Below are positions 11,166 to 19,486 of a stretch of 64,000 nt of DNA, in pieces; positions within the stretch are counted from its first letter, which is position 1, and each line of letters opens with the position of its first letter. Under the pieces are notes generated by a model that was not told the origin of the DNA, searched no databases, and was given only the letters and a program-made list of their open reading frames with translations. Made by a program: the position numbers and the translations under genes. Source of the DNA: Selaginella moellendorffii (taxonomy: Eukaryota > Streptophyta > Lycopodiopsida > Selaginellales > Selaginellaceae); contig NW_003314279.1 in assembly GCF_000143415.4 (NCBI RefSeq), positions 1,226,091 to 1,290,090 of the forward strand, in the 5' to 3' direction.

Positions 11166-12842
11166 ATGCCGGAGGAGCTACCGGCGGGGCTGCCCCCAGC
11201 ACGACCGATAGAACATAAGATTGAGCTGGTCGAGGGTGCTGAGGCAGTGGTTCGTCCCCCTTATCGTTTGAACGAAAAAGAACTCAAGGAGCTCAAGTGC
11301 CAACTAGAGGAGTTGGTGGACAAAGGGTATGTTAGGTTGAGCAAGTCGCCGTATGGGGCGCCGGTGTTATTTGTGAAAAAGAAAGATGGATCTATGCGCA
11401 TGTGCATAGACTACCGCTTGCTCAACAAGTATACAAAGAAGAACAAGTACCCTTTGCCAAGGATTGAGGACCTGTTCGATAGGTTGGGAAAGGCAAAATA
11501 CTTCTCGAGGATTGACCTAAGGTCAGGATACTACCAGATCAGGGTAGCCGAGGAAGATGTCGAGAAGACAACCTGTCGAACGAGGTATGGGAGCTTTGAG
11601 TTTCTGGTGATGCCCTTCGGGCTATGTAATGCGCCGGCAACGTTTTCGGCGCTAATGAACCACATCTTTGTACCCTATCTGGATCACTTCGTGGTCGTCT
11701 ATATCGACGACATCCTGATCTATAGCGAAACGCTAGAGGAGCATGCCGAACACTTGGCGAAGGTGTTTGAGAAACTAAGGGAACACAAGCTGTATACTAA
11801 AGAGAGCAAATGTGACTTTGCTCAACAAGAGGTAAAGTTTCTCGGGCATGTGGTGGGCCAGGATGGGCTCAAGGTGGACCCGGAGAAGGTCCAAGCGATC
11901 CAGGAATGGGAGCGACCAGCCAATGTACATGAGTTGAGGGCATTCCTGGGGCTATGCAACTACTATCGAAAGTTTATCAGACACTATTCGAGAGTAGCCC
12001 TGCCCTTAACGGACCAAACAGGAAAAAGGAAGATGGTGTGGACAGCGGAATGCGAGGCGGCATTCGTCCACCTCAAAGGGAAGTTGAGGAAGGCTCCCGT
12101 ATTGGCATTACCAGACTTTGGTAAGGACTTTGAGGTAGAAATGGATGCTTCGGACTTTGCGTTGGGCGCAGTTTTGAAGCAAGACAACCATCTGGTAGCG
12201 TTCTTCTCGAAGAAGCTGGACAAGGCTCAACGGAAGTGGCCTGCCCACGAGAAGGAATTGTTTGCGGTGGTCAAGGCGCTCAAGGAGTGGCGACACTACC
12301 TTGGGAGACACTTCAAGGTTTACACGGACAATGTGGCAACGAAACACTTCTTGTCACAGCCCGACCTAAGAGGGAAACAAGGTCGGTGGGCCAATGCCTT
12401 GGCCGAGTTTGATTGCGAAATTCTGTACAAGCCTGGGAAGAGCAACATCGTGGCAGATGCACTAAGTCGAAAAGCGAGCTTGAGGTTGGCAATATCCAGC
12501 GCAACAGCAACCTTCTGGGACGATGTGCGGACAGCATATGAGAACGATGGTCTAGCACAGGAAGTGTTGCTGAGGAATCTAGAGGCGCGGGAAGCTCACC
12601 AGAGAGGTGAGCTGCCAACGGAAGAGAAAACGGGCTATGCGGAACGCAACAGACTCATTTATTACAAGCAAACGAGGGTGTATGTTCCAGAAGGGGAACT
12701 AAGGAAGGTGGCCTTAGAAGAGTGTCATGACGGACCTCTTGCGGGACACGGCGGAGTGCCCAAGACAATGGGCTTACTCAAAAGGAAGTACCATTGGCCA
12801 TCCTCAATGCGCGCAAGAGCAAGCGACAAGGACGCGAGGTGA
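11166..12842 (+). CDS. chromovirus reverse transcriptase-RNase H with truncated integrase finger
   Basis: This frame is in phase with the Gag-protease frame. It starts with the [10 protein letters not shown] linker typical of gypsy RT and has the RT core with [10 protein letters not shown]. RNase H shows [10 protein letters not shown], the HEKELFAVV box, YTDN and a VADALSRK end. The first part of the integrase HHCC finger ([18 protein letters not shown]) follows, after which the reading goes out of phase at about 12795 where the integrase core has been deleted. The product would be RT plus RNase H without integrase. Confidence 0.88.
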   Translation: MPEELPAGLPPARPIEHKIELVEGAEAVVRPPYRLNEKELKELKCQLEELVDKGYVRLSKSPYGAPVLFVKKKDGSMRMCIDYRLLNKYTKKNKYPLPRIEDLFDRLGKAKYFSRIDLRSGYYQIRVAEEDVEKTTCRTRYGSFEFLVMPFGLCNAPATFSALMNHIFVPYLDHFVVVYIDDILIYSETLEEHAEHLAKVFEKLREHKLYTKESKCDFAQQEVKFLGHVVGQDGLKVDPEKVQAIQEWERPANVHELRAFLGLCNYYRKFIRHYSRVALPLTDQTGKRKMVWTAECEAAFVHLKGKLRKAPVLALPDFGKDFEVEMDASDFALGAVLKQDNHLVAFFSKKLDKAQRKWPAHEKELFAVVKALKEWRHYLGRHFKVYTDNVATKHFLSQPDLRGKQGRWANALAEFDCEILYKPGKSNIVADALSRKASLRLAISSATATFWDDVRTAYENDGLAQEVLLRNLEAREAHQRGELPTEEKTGYAERNRLIYYKQTRVYVPEGELRKVALEECHDGPLAGHGGVPKTMGLLKRKYHWPSSMRARASDKDAR

Positions 12843-12982
12843 GAGAGTTCCATGTGAAGTGGAAAGGATTTCCACACTGCGAAGCAACATGGGAACCGGA
12901 GGAGAACTTAACGAACGCTCGAGAACTAGTGGAGGAATTTCTGCAAGGCAGAACTCTATGTACTTATGCAAAATTCAATTAA
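12794..12982 (+). pseudogene. chromodomain remnant of the deleted integrase
   Basis: A 62-residue frame containing [23 protein letters not shown], a canonical chromodomain as found at the C terminus of chromovirus integrases. It lies directly against the truncated zinc finger, with a shared CCATC at the junction (about 12796-12802). This suggests a microhomology deletion of the whole catalytic core. Confidence 0.85.
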
Positions 12983-13385
12983 AAATATCAATTTGCAAAG
13001 TTGAGCAAGTGCAATATGTGGGGACCCGAAGGCGCGCCAAAGGTAAGCTAATTAGCATGGGTTGGATAGGTCGACCAGGCATAGGGCACTACGCCCGACT
13101 CCCCGCGGGGATGTCGAATCCGTAGACGTATTCTACGGAGGTTGGGTTCGAGTCCCAACCCCCTAGTAAAGCAAGGCTGGGTTCAAGTCCCGACCCCATA
13201 CTAGGGCGTGGTGAGGTGAGGAGTATAGGGACACCTATATTCCGTTGTCATGGGCTCTTGGCCGGGGAGGCTAACTTAGGCACACCGCTAAGTGGGGGGA
13301 TGCCCCCGGAGACATGGTCAACAAGTCGTAGGATAAAACGAGACGTTCGATGTGGGCATCGAACTTCTTCTATGGGTGGTGGAGT
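12983..13385 (+). other. 3' untranslated part of the nested chromovirus
   Basis: No coding signal. Two stretches, GGGTTCGAGTCCCAACCCC (about 13143-13161) and the related GGGTTCAAGTCCCGACCCC (about 13180-13198), resemble tRNA T-arms or pol III B boxes. No tRNA body surrounds them. Confidence 0.5.
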
Positions 13386-14533
13386 TGTAAGGAACCGACT
13401 CCCCGAGATGTCGTAGGCTAAAGGATCCCCAAAAGCTTGACCGAAATGACAAAGAGTTCATCGGATGGGACCAAGTCGAGGATCGAGTCCAAGACCGACT
13501 CTAGGACCGAGTTCGAGATAGGGTCCGGAATCGAGTCCAAGACCGACTCGGGGACCGAGTTCGAGTCCGAGTTCGAGACCGAGTTCGAGACGGAGTCCGA
13601 GATCCGAAATCGGGTCCGAGACCGAGTCCGAGGTCGAGTCCGAGGTCGGATCCGAGATCGGGTCCGAGATCGAGTCCGAGATCGAGTCCGAAACCAAATC
13701 CGAAGTCGGATCCGAAATCGGGTCCGAGATCGAGCCAGAGACTAAGTCCAAATACTAATACGGGTCAAGGGGTGAAAGCCCAAAGCGTGTGTCTCCCAGG
13801 GGGGGGGGGCTGCAGGGGGTTCCAAAAGTATAGTAGGGATAGTGAGGTCCAGGAACCAGTTTTGAAGGGACTCTCCAGTTGGGCTTCCAAACCGACTTGA
13901 GGTTGGGACTGGGACCGAGGGGCCTTGGGTGGGAGTGAGCATGGACTTGGCTGGTGCCGGAGGGGCCATCCAAGGAAGTGCTCAAGAGCAGCTCCCACTC
14001 CCGAAAGGGAAACCAATTGCGGTGCTCCCGGCTCATGTGGAGTGGTGCCCCACTTGAGTACCATGCGGCTCATTGGTCCTCGCCCTTCCTAGGGGCTTGG
14101 GCCTTCCTTCGGGATGGAAGTGGGGGGCGAGAGGTACCCATACCGGGCCGCTAGGCCACGGTGTTTCGCCCCGGCGTCCCGAAGCAAGTGTTGCACTCAA
14201 GACTTGGGATTTAGAGGGTCCCATGATCAAGTCTTGTGGTACTAAGGGATGTTAGGAACCTGGAAGCTTGGTGTGCTTGGCTGCTTGTGCTTGCGGGGAG
14301 TGTAGCCGAACCTTAAGTCCAGTCTAACCCGGGGAGGGGGATTGAGAGTGATTTGGGAATCCGTGGAAGGATGGCTAACACTCCGTTGCTCGTGCAGTGA
14401 GTAGCTGAAACCAAGTAGGAGCTAGTACCATAGGCGAAAACCTTGGCAAGGGAACTTAGCAAAAGCCAAGGCAGTGTTGGACGGATAGACGAGGTAAGCT
14501 GGCAAATTGGAAAGGAAAAATTTGTGGCTTACA
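13386..14533 (+). repeat. 3' LTR of the nested chromovirus
   Basis: 1148 bp, nearly identical to the 5' LTR. Differences include an additional GAGATCGAGTCC unit, a shorter G run near 13800 and scattered substitutions. It is preceded by a purine-rich GGGTGGTGGAG tract. Confidence 0.92.
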
Positions 14534-14841
14534 GAGACCACACGAGCCTTACAATGTTTCAGGGGCATTTGCCATAGATCCGACCGTTATTTTGCTCCAA
14601 GATTCTACAGTTTGGTGTGCATTGACCTTTCCATCGACACTGCAAAGGGACATCACAATCAGATGCGGGATCACAAGAAACCAACTTCACTAACTCTGGT
14701 TTCACCAAGATCTACGTAAGGAATTATGAAATGAAAGGACCCTCTCTATTGAAATGTGTTTATGGTCCTAGGGGCATTGTGATATATCAAAGGATTTTGC
14801 ATCAAGTTCTGTATTTGCATGTTTATCAAGCTACTGAATTG

Positions 14842-14874
14842 CTAAACCCTAAACCCTAAACCCTAACCCTAAAC
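14842..14874 (+). repeat. short interstitial telomere-type repeat
   Basis: Four tandem CTAAACC/CCCTAAA-type units (plant telomere motif TTTAGGG on the minus strand), one of them short by a base. It lies in the right half of the DNA transposon, just past the nested chromovirus. Confidence 0.85.
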
Positions 14875-15896
14875 ATGTGGCAAATGCTGCATGAAGAAAG
14901 ATGCCCTTTCTGGGCGAATGCTGTAAGAGGCAGATTCCGAGCAGATGTATCTCAGGCCAGCGAAGGGGACAAACGAAAGCTAGCTATAAACATGACGGGA
15001 TGCAAATAGATTACTAGGCTGGTCCTGCGAAAATCAAAAACCATAATTGAAAACATTGAAAATGCAAAAAGAAAGGTTTATAATATTTTTGAATTTTAAG
15101 CAACCAAATGAATGTAAGTAGGGCATGTGTTTGTAAGTTTAAAAATGCCTCAACCACTTAAATTCCCAAGTAAATAAAGCTGTTTCTATTTTTGGTACAG
15201 GTAAACTTTATAGCATGTGGGCTCATGCAATTTTGAACCCAAAAATGCACCAAAAAATGCTCGACTAGCATTATTCTTTGAATGGCGTGTGGCCTTATAT
15301 TGCCATAAATGGACGTACACACACAGCATAATTATTCCTTTACACGGCAAATAATCTTGGCGCGGATCACTGACATGGCATGGCAAAGTTCGAATCACTG
15401 ACATGGCACAGCTGGATCGAGGCAAGGACATGATGTGACAAAGTTCAACCTCCGACAGTAAAGTCTAGAAGCTACTCAGTTTAAAATTTGTCAGAGGAAT
15501 CATAAGATCTGGTTTGTCAGAGGATTTGATGTGACGTTCAAGCGTGTGTTATTTTTGAATTCTCGAACTCATTCCTAGGTTTATCATTTTTGTGCGCCGT
15601 GTTCTTGGTTCCGCTGAGCGCAGTGAGCGCTGCTTGTGTAAGCGGCGTTGTGAGCTGTGGTTTATGCGTCTACAAGCGGTTGCGGCATTGCGAGTGCCAT
15701 TGCGAGCGGCAGTTTATGCGAGTGGCAGTTTGTGCGAGCGGCGCTACGAGCAGTTGCGGTGTTGCGAGCGGCGCTACGAGTAGTTGCGGTGTTGCGAGCG
15801 GCACTGTCTTTGGTGTGGCTACCGCTTCCTCTTGATATTCGGCACTTGTGCTTCCTGGTATGTTCACCATGGAATGGTTTAGGACCACATTTAGAA
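14875..15896. other. non-coding centre-right of the DNA transposon
   Basis: No convincing gene. It holds a segment at about 15216-15306 that matches 7878-7972 (GGGCTCATGCAATTTTG... and the following palindrome) and a segment at 15516-15546 that matches 7851-7881. A GCGAGCGGC-rich zone (15600-15810) includes a 30-bp tandem unit repeated about 2.4 times from 15734. This zone probably lies upstream of the transposase gene and mirrors the GC-rich zone upstream of the ParB-like gene. Confidence 0.55.
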
Positions 15897-15918
15897 ATGG
15901 CATGAGGCCTCATGCCAT
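15897..15918. repeat. perfect copy of the 22-bp palindrome
   Basis: The two 11-base halves are exact reverse complements: ATGGCATGAGG followed by its complement. A second perfect copy lies 99 bp downstream at 15996-16017, shortly before the assembly gap. Confidence 0.95.
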
Positions 15919-16048
15919 CTTGGGGCCTTGCAAGTTCATCACTAGCATATTGCCATAGTTTCTTTACCTGCCTGCAGCTGTGTGTATATCAAGATGGCAT
16001 GAGGCCTCATGCCATCCATGCTATTTGGTATGTTATGATGTATGCCAT

Positions 16049-16148
16049 NNNNNNNNNNNNNNNNNNNNNNNNNNNNNNNNNNNNNNNNNNNNNNNNNNNN
16101 NNNNNNNNNNNNNNNNNNNNNNNNNNNNNNNNNNNNNNNNNNNNNNNN
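16049..16148. other. assembly gap (100 N)
   Basis: Exactly 100 N, the usual placeholder for an unsized gap. The last bases before it are ATGCCAT, the arm of the palindrome family, and a perfect palindrome ends 31 bp upstream. The missing sequence probably contains the 5' exon(s) of the transposase gene. Confidence 0.98.
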
Positions 16149-16179
16149 AAAAAAGAGAGGAATGTGGTTGAATACTAGC

Positions 16180-18575
16180 CTGGCACCTGGAAGGCAGCTC
16201 GCATTTTGTGTATGAGGCATTACGGTCATCTGTTGATGCTTCAGAACATCAGGTGGGGGGCATGGTCTTCCAGAGGGGTTTGGTCTGCATGAAGGCATGG
16301 AGAATCATTTATGGAGTCCCTCGAAGCACATTCTACAGAATCAAAACTGAGTTCGAGGAACAAAGGGTTCAACAGGCAGTCCATGGGAACGACGGTACGC
16401 ACAAAACCAGGGGTCATGTTGTATATGGAGAGGCAATCTTCAAGAGGTTTGTCGAGACATGTAGCGAGCAGCAACCACATAAAACCCGCCTCTTGGAAGA
16501 TGGAACACGAGACACCCAACGAGTTCTCCCTTCCATGTATACCAAGGGGGCCATATTGGAAGATGTGAATCGGGAACTCCAGAGTAATGGCTACAGGAAG
16601 CTGAGCCAATCTAGATTTAGTAGATTGTGGAGCAACAGGTTCAGGGATGTGAGTATAGGAAAGTACTCCAGCTTTTCAAAGTGTGACGAGTGCACTGCTA
16701 TCAAAATGGCTTTGTCGAAGAATTCTTGCAGCGCTCAAGAGCGAGAGACGTTGGTTAGAAGGCGGCTCGACCACAACATCGAGCAGAGAAGCTGCAGGAC
16801 TGCATATTATCATAATAGGATTCTCTCCATGGAGAGACCTGACTCTTACCTCTGCATCATCCACGACAAAATGGACCAGAAAAAGATGTGCTTACCTCGA
16901 CTCAATCCTGCCCCCAAGGCAATCTCTTCATCCATGCAGCTGCCTGTGTCTCTGTTTGGCATAATCGCTCATAGGCATGGTGCCCAAAACTATGGGAACT
17001 TCTTTGTACCTCTATGGGGTGGCGGGGGTGCAAACATGATGATTGCGTCCCTAGCAAAACACTTAAGGTCTCTGCAAAGTGCGCAGACTGAGCTGAACGG
17101 CCAACCCTTGCATAAGGCCCTTGTCGATCGAACCCCATACAGGGTTCAGCTGGAGGAGGAGCAAAGGCTTGCAGTATCGCGTGGGGCCCCATGCCATCCC
17201 AGTGAATATGTTGGCCGTCAGATTGTAGGGTTATCACGTGAGGCCTCATGCCATTCCGACGAGGCTGGTCGCCCGGTGAATGCACAGCCTCATCCAAACG
17301 AAGCAGAATCTCAAGGAAGTTCTTGCGGCCGATGTGGCCTTCCACCCCATCTTCTGCTCCAAACAGACAATGCAGGCAGTGAGAACAAAAACATGTACGT
17401 CTTCGTGTACTTGGCGATGCTTGTTGCCAAAGGCATATTTGAAACGGTTACACTTGGCTTTCTCATGGTTGGGCACACTCATGAAGACGTCGATGCCATG
17501 TTCAATCACCTGGCAGAGTCCCTCCGGCGATCCAATGTCCTCACCCTCCCACAACTCTACGATGAATTCCAAAATTGCATCAAAAGCACTGTTGAAGCTG
17601 CACTTGTGACAGAGGTTCCAAACTTTAAGGGGTTTGTAAGAGGCTACATCAGGGACGGATCCGAAACGCTGATTGGCCACTCCAAGCCTCTTCAGTTTCA
17701 TTTCAGCATGCGTGACGGTGCTCCAGTGATGAGGTACAAGATGAGAGAATGGGACACAGTGTGGCTGCCAGTGGATGGCATTGAACTCTTCAAGAGAGAT
17801 CCCATAACTGGGGAACCTATGATTCCTCAGGGTTCCCCACGGCCGATGCACCCGGATGGACTCAAAGACCAGGAAAGTATAGTGGCCGGGATTAGACAGC
17901 ATATTGCCTTCTGGAAGAGGGGGTTGGTGTTTGGTATAGAATCCTATTTTAAGAGGTGCAAGCCTTTGCTCAAATACTGGGAGAAGATTATATTTGCTAT
18001 CCAAAATGGGCCGGTTGTATATGAAGAATTGGAAGAGTCCTTTTGGCCAGAACCCAGAGCACCAGATAGTAGCGGAACAATGTCCTCTGGAAATGCAGTG
18101 ACAGATAATGATGTTGAGGATCACTATTGTGGGCCGAGGAACAAGAAGCCGGATTCAGCATTCAATCCAGTACAGGTCTGCAAAGGAATGGTCGTGCTTG
18201 TCAGACCCAGTAATAAAAAACAAATGATATGGGTGGGGCACTGCATCACTGATGCAGAGGAGGACGCGGAAACTAACTCCTTCAATGTAACTGTGGAGTG
18301 GTTCAAGCCAAGTTCCGGATATACGAAGGATTGCCTAGAAAAGAGATGGGTGCTGAATCCAAGGGATCCCAGCATGAGCATATCGGTGGATAATGTTGTG
18401 CATGGTTGGATGCGGAAGCAGAGTGCCACCATCACCTTGCCAGACCATGCAAGAGATGCAGCAAGAGCATTCATAACCCGAGTTCAAGGTGAGATTCATT
18501 AATATTCCTTTAGTAAGTTTCTAATGTATTTTATTTCAAGGTGAACAATCCGAATCTGAATCAGAGGAGGCGTGA
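16180..18575 (+). CDS. DUF7869-like putative transposase of the DNA transposon (5' incomplete)
   Basis: Reading opens after an AG at 16178-16179, but the true N terminus is lost in the gap. The main exon runs to 18488, then a 52-bp GT-AG intron (18489-18540), then a short acidic tail exon ending TGA at 18573-18575. Visible blocks are HTH-like YGVPRSTFYRI near the start, SKCDEC (about residue 158, counted from 16208), IIHDKMDQ (about 219), LLQTDNAGSENKN (about 384) and GHTHEDVDAMF (about 421). The order D...DN-x3-ENKN...GHT-x-ED-x-D is what I know from DUF7869 proteins of plants and oomycetes. I infer that the conserved acidic residues form an RNase H-like catalytic site, because the gene sits in a TIR element with 4-bp target duplications. 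Two palindromes are translated inside it (17176-17254). Confidence 0.65.
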
Positions 18576-18789
18576 TGGCATGTGGCCCTTTGCACTAGTA
18601 TATCTTAATACCGGTCTGAGAAATAGAATGGCATGTGCCCTCAGGCCTTTTACTAAATCACCTTTGAAAGAAATGCAAGCCTCTATGTCGTAAAAAAAAG
18701 GTACTAGAGAAATTCCTTAATAATATGAATGTTATTTAGTTTCATGAAAATACACTAAGGGTCAAATGAGTTAAATGACTTCTCCAGAC

Positions 18790-19076
18790 ATGCTTTATTT
18801 CGTTAAAGTGGGACTTTTCATTATCCCACTTATGGTGTGTGGCCACATGCCATTTTTATAACAACAATAAAAAATTGAAGTTTTAACTTTATAATTTATA
18901 AATTAAAAACTTTTTATATGATTTTGTGTTATAATATTGTGAAATATAAAAAATAAATTAAAAAACTGATAGAAATATTAATAAATATTAATTAAGTACT
19001 AGGAAATGGCATGTGGACACATGCTAATTAATGTCCCACTTTACTGAATAAGTCCCACTTTAACGAAATAAAGCAT
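18790..19076. mobile_element. MITE of the same DNA transposon family
   Basis: A 287-bp element with 26-bp perfect inverted repeats beginning ATGCTTTATTTCG, differing at a few positions from the long element's AAGCTCTATTTCG. It is flanked by AGAC on both sides (18786-18789 and 19077-19080). The core is AT-rich and non-coding, with one 22-bp palindrome near each end (18832-18853 and 19006-19027). It has no gene, so it would need transposase from a full-length relative. It is nested inside the long element. Confidence 0.88.
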
Positions 19077-19458
19077 AGACTAGCAATGCCTCTTGCTACA
19101 CCTTCACAATTAGATTCGTTAGAAAAAGATAACATTGAATAATATCTAAATGTTCTCACCATTAAGTTATATGTCTGGCTAATAGGAATGACGTTCATCT
19201 TGGAAAGCTCACCACACGCTCAATGAACAAACAAATAGTGTGTGCACGCATGCCATCGCTCTTCTTTAGCTTCAGATTCGGCTTGTTCACCTTGACAATG
19301 AGATTTATTATACAACCAGATGGACTCAGTCTGGACACAAAGTCACCGCGCTAGTCACCATGCCCCAGATATGTCTAGCCCCTGGACAAAAAACATATAA
19401 TTTCACGTCATTTTCAAATACTTGAAAATTTGTACCTAGTCCCATTTTATTGAATAAA

Positions 19459-19482
19459 TCCCACTTTAACGAAATAGAGCTT
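19459..19482 (-). repeat. right terminal inverted repeat of the DNA transposon
   Basis: Exact reverse complement of 4347-4370, followed by ACGT. A direct CCCATTTTA/CCCACTTTA pair lies just inside, the same arrangement as in the small MITE at 18790-19076. Confidence 0.9.
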
Positions 19483-19486
19483 ACGT

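Larger units (their letters stand above)
8143..14533 (+). mobile_element. chromovirus-type Ty3/gypsy element with deleted integrase core
   Basis: LTRs of about 1.14 kb (8143-9279 and 13386-14533) begin TGTAAG and end CTTACA, and are flanked by GAGAC on both sides (8138-8142 and 14534-14538). The LTRs differ only by a few substitutions and small repeat-number indels, so insertion is recent. A primer site TGGTATCGGAGC at 9283-9294 resembles the initiator-Met tRNA site common in plant gypsy elements. Inside are a gag-protease frame, an RT-RNase H frame and a chromodomain frame. The integrase catalytic core is missing, so the copy is non-autonomous. It sits inside the DNA transposon. Confidence 0.93.
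4347..19482. mobile_element. TIR DNA transposon (Sola-like by 4-bp TSD) with ParB-like and DUF7869-like genes
   Basis: The termini are 24-bp perfect inverted repeats beginning AAGCTCTATTTCG (4347-4370 and 19459-19482). The direct repeat ACGT flanks them (4343-4346 and 19483-19486). The empty site is supported by the interrupted RT/RNase H codon frame. Total length is 15.1 kb, or about 8.7 kb without the nested chromovirus. It carries two divergent genes, a minus-strand ParB-like gene and a plus-strand DUF7869-like gene, plus about 16 copies of a 22-bp palindrome. Four-bp target duplications are known for Sola (and some Chapaev-type) transposons; assignment to Sola is inference and needs a search. 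A 100-N gap and a nested MITE also lie inside. Confidence 0.85.
4347..19482. repeat. dispersed 22-bp palindrome family (about 16 copies)
   Basis: The consensus has 8-bp arms ATGGCRTG and CAYGCCAT around a six-base centre containing GGCC. Copies are at 4722-4743, 5754-5775, 7031-7052, 7091-7112, 7168-7189, 7951-7972, 15282-15306, 15897-15918 (perfect), 15996-16017 (perfect), 17176-17197, 17233-17254, 18575-18596 (one arm), 18628-18649 (degenerate), 18832-18853, 19006-19027 and 19235-19256, with a half site at 4449-4463. They lie in introns of the ParB-like gene, inside the transposase frame and near both ends of the MITE. By eye there is none in the nested chromovirus and none elsewhere in the window. 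A binding-site role is inference. Confidence 0.9.

Noticed and set aside
13143-13198. tRNA gene
   Set aside because: Only T-arm-like motifs; no acceptor stem, D-arm or anticodon arm could be drawn.
14842-14874. True telomere or chromosome end
   Set aside because: Only four units, surrounded by transposon sequence that continues on both sides.
4347-19482. CRISPR array from the recurring palindromes
   Set aside because: Spacing is irregular (about 50 bp to several kb), the host is a eukaryote and copies lie within genes.
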